Assembly: GCA_018806915.1 (NCBI GenBank)
Contig: JAGKQI010000073.1
Span: 372,001-436,000 of the forward strand
DNA: 64,000 nt
Origin: Phytophthora colocasiae
Lineage: Eukaryota > Oomycota > Peronosporomycetes > Peronosporales > Peronosporaceae
Direction: 5' to 3'
The position numbers and the translations under genes were made by a program. Of the stretch, positions 58,403-64,000 are shown in pieces (position 1 is the stretch's first letter; each line of letters begins with the position of its first letter). The notes under the pieces were generated by a model. It saw nothing but the letters and a program-made list of their open reading frames with translations. It had not been told where the DNA came from and searched no databases.

Positions 58403-59366
58403 GGCCCATGCCTAACCGGGAGCCATGCGTGCCACGCGTGCCATAGGGGTAGGACAGTACTGAGGTGCCACCAAGTCCATTCCTGACCCAGACGGCTTTG
58501 TGCCACGCCATGCCAGGTCTCGCACGGCAATTTTCGTCAAGCTCGGCACACGCAGCTTCGCAGCTAGCGAATGGCTCTGGTAAACCGCGAATAGGCGCGG
58601 CACTTGTATTTGACAGAGCCAGCCATCGATAGCTCCGACACATCCCGTCAACACCGGTTCTTTGCCTGGCCCAGATTTGCTGCGATGCGAGAACGCTGCT
58701 GCTGATTTTCGTTGTTCGTTCTCCGTGACCGGGAAACGAAGCTGAAGCTCATCTTGTGCTTCAATCGCGTCCATGACGGCATGGAGACAAGCGTAAAACC
58801 CCGAGGAGCTTGCTCCGGACAGCATGCGGACGGGATGGTAGGAGTATCCAGCCAACCACGACACGCAGATCTGGACCTTGTTGACCGGCGATAGAGGTTC
58901 TGTTCCCGTCCGTCGACGAGATTGGGCTTCATCAACGCGCAAGTGTGGCTCGAGAAGCTGCACCAACCGCTCGAACGACCGAAAAGACATGCGATAATAC
59001 TGCCGAAACTGTCCTTCGTTCAGCAGCAGTTGAGAATGGTGCTTCCAGTTGAGCCTGCTCCTCTCCAAGCATGGCTTCCTCTCATCACAATAGACGAACA
59101 ACAGCGCCATGAGCTGCAGACCTAAGACGACAGTAGCTACCTCGTCGTGGTGCATTTTGGCGCAAAAATCTTGACGCGACCGCGAAGAGCAAAATTTACG
59201 GGAAAAACAGCGTAATTTTCGATTGTGGTGCATGGCACAACGTGTTGCCATGGCACTTTCACTGTGCCACCACCGCAACCAACAGCCCTAATCCACTTGC
59301 TGTACCCGCCAATCACAGCCGTCCGTGACACTCATGGCACGAAAAAGCCCCGGTTAGGCATGGGCC
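58403..59366 (-). mobile_element. PIF/Harbinger deletion derivative (964 bp), perfect TIRs, TSD TAA
   Basis: The terminal inverted repeat GGCCCATGCCTAACCGGG is exact at both ends (58403-58420 and 59349-59366), flanked by TAA at 58400-58402 and 59367-59369, the TWA target typical of PIF/Harbinger. Inside is a transposase frame that keeps the first catalytic region but not the rest. It sits 68 bp upstream of the start codon of the methyltransferase gene. Confidence 0.92.
58412..59251 (-). pseudogene. Harbinger transposase, internally deleted
   Basis: The frame from the ATG at 59251 runs 279 codons. It includes a RQYYRMSFRSFERLVQLLEP helix, a WLAGYSYHPVRMLSGAS block and the first catalytic motif TGCVGAIDGW. 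The DDE family (DDE_Tnp_4) is usually ~350-400 residues and needs two more acidic residues; here the frame ends in unrelated sequence ~70 codons after GAIDG and reaches the left TIR. It can at most be mobilised in trans. Confidence 0.82.
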
Positions 59367-59434
59367 TAAAAGCGCGTTAAGAGCGCGATTAAGGGTGAAA
59401 ACTATGGATAACTGCGTTGTTATAATTTGCAGCA

Positions 59435-60079
59435 ATGGCTCAGCAAGTGACGGTCGGCGGACGTAGCTACTCGTTGTCTGAGACGCTGCGCAGTGCTGAG
59501 CTTGCTCCGATCTTCGAGGACGCATGGACGGCCTCGCGTGTATGGGAAGCCAGTCGTTTCCTGGCTGAGAACCTCGTGTGTTTCGCCTCTGAATCGCCCG
59601 CCACCTTCGACGTCAGTGCTGGCCAATCGGTACTGGAATTGGGCAGCGGCTGTGGCCTTGGAGGACTAGTCGCGGCTTCTCTAGGTGCTGATGTACTGCT
59701 CACAGACCAACAGGAGGCGCTGGAGCTGCTGCAACGCAACATTGAGAGCAACGCAACGTCTGAGAGCGAACGCGGACGTCTGCACGTGTCCGAATTCGTC
59801 TGGGGCTCCGACTGGACGCCGCCACACCCCAGTTACGCCTACATCCTCGTGTCGGACTGCATCAACCCCATCTACGGACAGGAAAGCTGGCGGAACTTGG
59901 CTCGCAGTATCTATAGGTTTAGCGACCGGGAGACGGTCACGTTCTTGGCCCACGAAGCCAGAGGCGAGGACGAGGCCATGACTGACTTCTTGGCCTTCAG
60001 TAGCGACATGTTGCTGTGCAAACGCATTGCTCAGCAAGACAGGATCAGCCTGTTTAAAGTCACCAAGCTGTATAAATAG
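59435..60079 (+). CDS. METTL21-like SAM-dependent protein methyltransferase
   Basis: An intronless 214-residue protein of the Methyltransf_16 (METTL21/lysine methyltransferase) family, which methylates lysines on proteins such as chaperones or elongation factors. SAM-binding motif I is VLELGSGCGLGGLVAASLGA (~68-88), the acidic ribose contact follows in LLTDQQEAL, and a post-I block is EFVWGSDW. The motif at the DxY position reads VSDCINPIYG, a modest departure. No targeting signal, so cytosolic or nuclear. The ATG at 59435 is the first after the Harbinger element, leaving only ~66 bp for a promoter unless transcription starts within the element. Confidence 0.82.
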   Translation: MAQQVTVGGRSYSLSETLRSAELAPIFEDAWTASRVWEASRFLAENLVCFASESPATFDVSAGQSVLELGSGCGLGGLVAASLGADVLLTDQQEALELLQRNIESNATSESERGRLHVSEFVWGSDWTPPHPSYAYILVSDCINPIYGQESWRNLARSIYRFSDRETVTFLAHEARGEDEAMTDFLAFSSDMLLCKRIAQQDRISLFKVTKLYK

Positions 60080-60103
60080 AGAAATACCTTCGAGCCTTTC
60101 ACG

Positions 60104-61159
60104 ATGGCAACAGAGAGCCCCGTCGGCGTCTTCTGGGGACCAACAGGACGTCTTCCTGGAGCTAAAAGCTCTTCCTCAACAGTTCAATTACCTAGACTGG
60201 TTCAATCTCCTTCAAGCACAGGTTCTTCTCGAGATAATGCGGCGAATTCATTGCTGGAAGTTCTGCACACGTTACTACGCAGCATCAGGATCGACATGGG
60301 CAATTTCATGAAGACGATGCGAGCGATGGACCAGCCGACAGACAACACAGTTCATTTCGTCAGTCAGAATGGACCGCGCTATTATCCCCCTGCAGTGGCA
60401 GCTGAAGATCGTGAGTTCTTCGTCCGAGAGCGAGAGATGGAGGCAGACAAAGAGGCTGCACTAGCTGCGGTTAGTGTGTATTGACTTGGAACCATTGTCA
60501 GTCTCATTATGAATGTTGTTTCTACTGTAGAGTGCGCTGGCACGGGAGCGACACTGTGCTGTTGTCGAGAAGCAGGTTTACCATTTCGACCGGCGGAAGG
60601 ATGCTAGAAACAGCAAGTACGTTGAATTGTGGCTTGGATCTAAGTTCATCTCCGTTGATTCACTTCAATGTATAGAAGTAGCTCAAACCGGAAACACGTT
60701 CAAAACGCCGTTGCAGAAGCAGAAATCGCTCGTATTGATCGCCACCGCAGGAAGATTGAGCACCTCTTGAATGTTCTTCAGGAGGAAATCACGAAGGAGA
60801 CGCGGAGAGAAATCGGTAGAGGAATTGTTGCCTTGCGTTGTTTCTACTGTACTGGCGACGCAGAACTGACACTGTAGGCTGAATACTGCAGAGTTTCTGG
60901 AGTTTGATGGCCCAAGTGCACAACGATCGCGGCAGTCTCGACGGCACATGGCGTTGATTGTCAAATCTCGCTATGAGGCAGCAGATCGGATCATGCGCAT
61001 TTTAGAGGTATGATACAGCCACGATGACTTAGTTCCCCGTTATTAACCTGTTGTTGTTCTTTATTGCAGGAATACAAAATCGTCGTTGGGGTGCCAGCAG
61101 CAGACTATTTGCTGAAGACTATCGCAGAGGGAAAAGCGTTAATGGGGCAATCTACTTAG
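60104..61159 (+). CDS. Conserved-looking coiled-coil protein, 5 exons, function unknown
   Basis: Exons 60104-60469, 60531-60616, 60676-60815, 60892-61007 and 61070-61159 join in frame to 265 residues; introns are 61, 59, 76 and 62 nt, all GT-AG. The N-terminal 60 residues are Ser/Pro-rich; the rest is highly charged and helical, with likely coiled coils (EDREFFVREREMEADKEAAL; IDRHRRKIEHLLNVLQEEI). It starts only 25 bp after the methyltransferase stop, same strand, so the two may be transcribed closely or read through. I recognise no family. The acceptor of intron 3 is set at 60891 because the nearer AG would give a stop. Confidence 0.7.
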
Positions 61160-61205
61160 CATGTATACATGCGTTAATGGGGCAATCTACTTAGCATGTA
61201 TCTAT
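61136..61205. repeat. 35-bp tandem duplication over the stop codon
   Basis: The last codons, stop and 10 bases beyond (61136-61170) are repeated directly at 61171-61205 with two mismatches near the end. The second copy lies after the stop and has no coding effect. Confidence 0.9.
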
Positions 61206-61334
61206 CGTCTAGAAACTTGGGGCTTTGGTGGCTTTAGCATTTTTGACGTAGTAGCCTGCGCAGTCTTCAAGTTTTTCTTGATAGTTTTCTGAAAGGTAAA
61301 CTTGTGAGGAGACGAAACCACACAGTAAGCAACA

Positions 61335-63416
61335 CTACTTCTCTACCTTTTTCACTGTGCGTCGTGGCACTTGGTCATCTCGATGCTTCGATACCTCCCT
61401 CGTCACGAAGCTGGATCCGTATCCAGACGAAATGGACGATCGGGATGATGTTTTGCAGTAGTTACGCCCAGGAAACAGAATATTATGCTCCTCTTCCATT
61501 TGAGCCTTTCGATGTAGTTTGTCTTCGAGATCTCGAATTCTCTGTTGGTAGTATCTCTCACTGCCCCAATCAATCTAGAAAGGAGTACAGTTAGTTTTTT
61601 CATCGGAACTACTGAGTAACGAGCACCACGTACCTCCTGGTCTTTTTGCGTTAAAGGTTTACCGAAAGTAGTCGCCAATCTCTCAGAAATTTCAGGTGGT
61701 CGGATCTCTGAAATCTGGCTGGAGCTGACCTGATCAAGTACGTCGGCAATGGCTCGACTCCGCTGCACTTTTGTCTAGTACAAGTACAAACGAGGTTAGT
61801 CTATGAGCCAGATTCACTATTGAAACATCCATGACAGTACTTCAAGGGACAAAACGGTGTGCTCCAGAATGCGCAGTCGGTTTTCAAGTGTAGCCGAGAA
61901 CTCCATGACGCTCGCAAATTGAGATTCGGACTCCTTTCGTGCTGCCAAGAGCTGTTGAAACGTGAGAGGATTTATATGAAGGTCACAGGTTGTTGAAGAT
62001 CGTACCGTGTTTTCTGTCGTTGCACCTGCACCTTGATGAAGTCTATCGCCAATGTCCTCCAGTGCAGCGAGCATTCGTCTTCTCTAGGGGCAAAAATAAC
62101 AGAAAAAGATAAGTCAAAGTGCTACGATATGAGTCAGGAGAACTTAACACAAACCAAATCATCCGTCCGAGTCTCGAACGAATCTTCAACAGCAGCCAAT
62201 CTATCAGCTACCTTGCTACAACGGTCTTCATTCGCTTGCTGGGCTTCAAGAGCACAAGCTTGCAACAATTGCATCGCACTCTTCAATGTAGTTTGCCTCT
62301 CTCGTAAATCCTCGATAGCTCTCGACATTGTCTCGTTCGCTTCGTGACTGCTGGCGATTCCTTCTTTCTTCACTTCGTCGAGTTCGGACTGAAGTGACAC
62401 CACAGTTCCGCTTAGCAGGTGCTGAGTATCCAGACATTTCTTCAGTATTTCTTTCACTTCCTGTTGTCCATGCTCAAGCTCCTGTTGAAGAAGATTAAGT
62501 CGCTGCTGTAGCTCTCCAGTACGGCTTTCGTATTGATCTGCAGTCTCTGAAGCTTCTTTTCGCCAGGAAGCATCTACTTGACGCACAAACTGTTCCAAAT
62601 CGCTGCTCTAGTAACATAAAGGAACTCTGTGAGACAGCATCTCTCCTCCTACAAGTCATCTCAATAAATGTTACCACTTGAGCTACAGTTCGTTCTAGTT
62701 GATAGCTCTTCTCGGAAACCGAAGAACGTACAAGTGCCAGTTCCTGTATCACCAAACCCACCAATTTCAACCAAACTCGTAATGAAAATCTCTACTGCCA
62801 CACGTACCTTGTCGAGCTTGTGGGTTACTGTATCTGTCAGGTCCTCCACTTTTCTCTCTGTAGTCCCCTGATGCAATTGGATCTCTTCCATTCTGGTCTC
62901 CAATGCGAACATTTGCGTTTTCATTTCCTCAATCTCTTGCTCAGTCTGGTTCTTCACATTGTCGATTGCTGCATCATTCGTCTCCACTAAGCGTGGCAGA
63001 TACTCTTGACACTGTCGAAACTGTTCCTCCAATGTCGCCATACGTGGCTGCTGTCGCTCCAACTCGGTCGAGAACTTTCCCATCCAATCGTCCACCTTAC
63101 TAGCGTGTCCTGCCAGTTCACTCTGTATCTGCTGTGTGGCTTGCTCTACGTACTCCTGATTAAGTCGGAAGACCTTGGACAATGATCCAACCTTCTGGTC
63201 ATTTGCAACCTGCGAGCTCTCAAGTTCTGCCAGACGCTTCTCGAATGTCTGCGTCGTCAAGCAAGCGGCTGAAACTCGCTCCAACTGCACCTCAAGGAAA
63301 GAAATGTACGCGCTTCGGTCTGTCAATAGCTTCTTAGTGTCCTTATCGCCGCAATGTTTAAGGATGGCATTACTACGCATGTAGTCATCGTAGTAGGAAC
63401 CAGAGCCTTGAGCCAT
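61335..63416 (-). CDS. Long coiled-coil protein, 7 exons, function unknown
   Basis: Exons on the minus strand: 63416-62808, 62743-62675, 62607-62155, 62083-62006, 61951-61841, 61774-61634 and 61574-61335. All six introns (54-71 nt) are phase 0 and GT-AG, giving 566 residues. Nearly the whole protein is predicted coiled coil by eye (heptad-rich stretches such as LEEQFRQCQEYLPRLVE, LQQRLNLLQQELEHGQQEV). The last exon is Ser-rich (KTSSRSSISSGYGSS). No catalytic motif, signal or membrane segment. The divergent neighbour is a dynein light chain, so a cytoskeletal or flagellar role is possible, but that is guesswork. Confidence 0.8.
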
Positions 63417-63490
63417 TTCCTGCCTGCAGACGTTTTATTTCGTCAGCTCACCAAGCGCCGGTTCATTCATTCAGTTAAAAGCGAGAAGAT
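63417..63490. promoter_or_regulatory. 74-bp bidirectional promoter region
   Basis: Only 74 bp separate the start codons of the divergent coiled-coil and Roadblock genes. TCATTCATTCAG at 63463-63474 resembles the oomycete initiator and would give a ~25-nt leader for the Roadblock gene. Confidence 0.6.
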
Positions 63491-63898
63491 ATGGCAGCAG
63501 CAGCTCCTAACGAGGTGGAGGAAGTGATCAAACAGCTCAAGAGCAAGCCTGGCTTCTCGTCCTACATCCTCATGAGCAATGACGGCATCGTGGTCAAGTA
63601 CGAGAACCTCGAGTACAAGGAGGCCATCATGCACGCCTACCACGTGCTCAGTCTCTATGGTCGCACCAAGAAACACCTACAGAAGCTCTTCCCAGACCCG
63701 AACGAGAGTGAAATCGAGTGGCTGAGACTGCGCACCAAAATGCACGAAATGATCATCGCTCAGCACTTGAGATTCACTCTTGTCGTGCTGCAAGAGGCGG
63801 AGGCGACGGACACAGCACCAGAGCCAATTGGACGAGGAACAGCGGAGGAGACTGCTAATGGAGCTAAAGAGGAGGAGAAACCTGTAGCTGCTACGTGA
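63491..63898 (+). CDS. Dynein light chain Roadblock/LC7 type
   Basis: A 135-residue protein with the Roadblock/LC7 fold over residues ~6-100: EEVIKQLKSKPGFSSYILMS, GIVVKYENLEYKEAIMHAYH, and a C-terminal strand IAQHLRFTLVVLQEA. It is a light chain of cytoplasmic or axonemal dynein, binding the intermediate chains. The final 30 residues are an extra Glu/Thr/Ala-rich tail beyond the usual ~100-residue family length. Intronless; the ATG at 63491 is the only sensible start. Confidence 0.92.
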   Translation: MAAAAPNEVEEVIKQLKSKPGFSSYILMSNDGIVVKYENLEYKEAIMHAYHVLSLYGRTKKHLQKLFPDPNESEIEWLRLRTKMHEMIIAQHLRFTLVVLQEAEATDTAPEPIGRGTAEETANGAKEEEKPVAAT

Positions 63899-64000
63899 GA
63901 CTACAACCAGAGTGATGGTCGTACAAGTTGAAGTTGCATTTTTCAACAAGAAATGGAATGATGGTCATACAGGTTGAAGTTGTTCTTGTTTATATAAACT

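Overview
The window looks like nuclear DNA of an oomycete, most likely Phytophthora or a close relative. The reasons are: short GT-AG introns of 54-88 nt (one with a TACTAAC branch site); oomycete-type initiator motifs 20-30 nt before some start codons; a Crinkler-like NTPase relic; a START-like/FYVE/WW protein; a secreted Thr/Pro/Cys-Pro repeat (mucin-like) protein; and a Crypton-type tyrosine recombinase beside Gypsy chromoviruses, Copia, PIF/Harbinger, pogo-like and Mutator-like elements. The species is not determined.

Layout. 1-4.1 kb: 3' part of a Ty3/Gypsy element with its 3' LTR. 4.9-6.6 kb: mucin-like secreted repeat protein with two 1-nt frame breaks. 7.1-18.1 kb: an ABCC (MRP-like) transporter gene, dead by an amber codon and two retroelement insertions, each with a clean 5-bp target duplication. 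18.3-19.7 kb: Crinkler-like NTPase relic. 20-23.8 kb: a second ABCC gene, tail-to-tail with the first, with one frame break. 23.9-31.3 kb: a 7.4-kb tandem array with higher-order organisation. 31.4-36.2 kb: two convergent host genes (ankyrin+PDZ; START-like/FYVE/WW). 37.9-44.3 kb: complete chromovirus with TSD and intact pol frame. 44.7-49.0 kb: eroded DNA transposons, including an internally inverted MULE. 49.7-57.2 kb: second chromovirus, without TSD, abutting a truncated Crypton (57.2-58.1 kb). 58.4-59.4 kb: PIF/Harbinger deletion derivative with perfect 18-bp TIRs and TAA TSD. 59.4-64 kb: compact host gene cluster (METTL21-like methyltransferase, two intron-bearing coiled-coil genes, Roadblock dynein light chain).

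The host genes form two small gene-dense islands (31.4-36.2 and 59.4-63.9 kb) in a transposon-rich background. No operon or pathway links them; the coiled-coil/Roadblock divergent pair shares a 74-bp promoter region. The strongest candidate for something undescribed is the 23.9-31.3 kb array: 24 hairpin-rich A modules in short (S) and long (L) forms, punctuated by nine CCAAT/TATA-bearing B modules in the order LS, SSS, LSS, LLS, SSS, LSS, LLS, LS, SS. This implies a ~2.65-kb higher-order repeat. Many single-base indels between copies, and broken frames elsewhere, leave open that part of the damage is assembly error.
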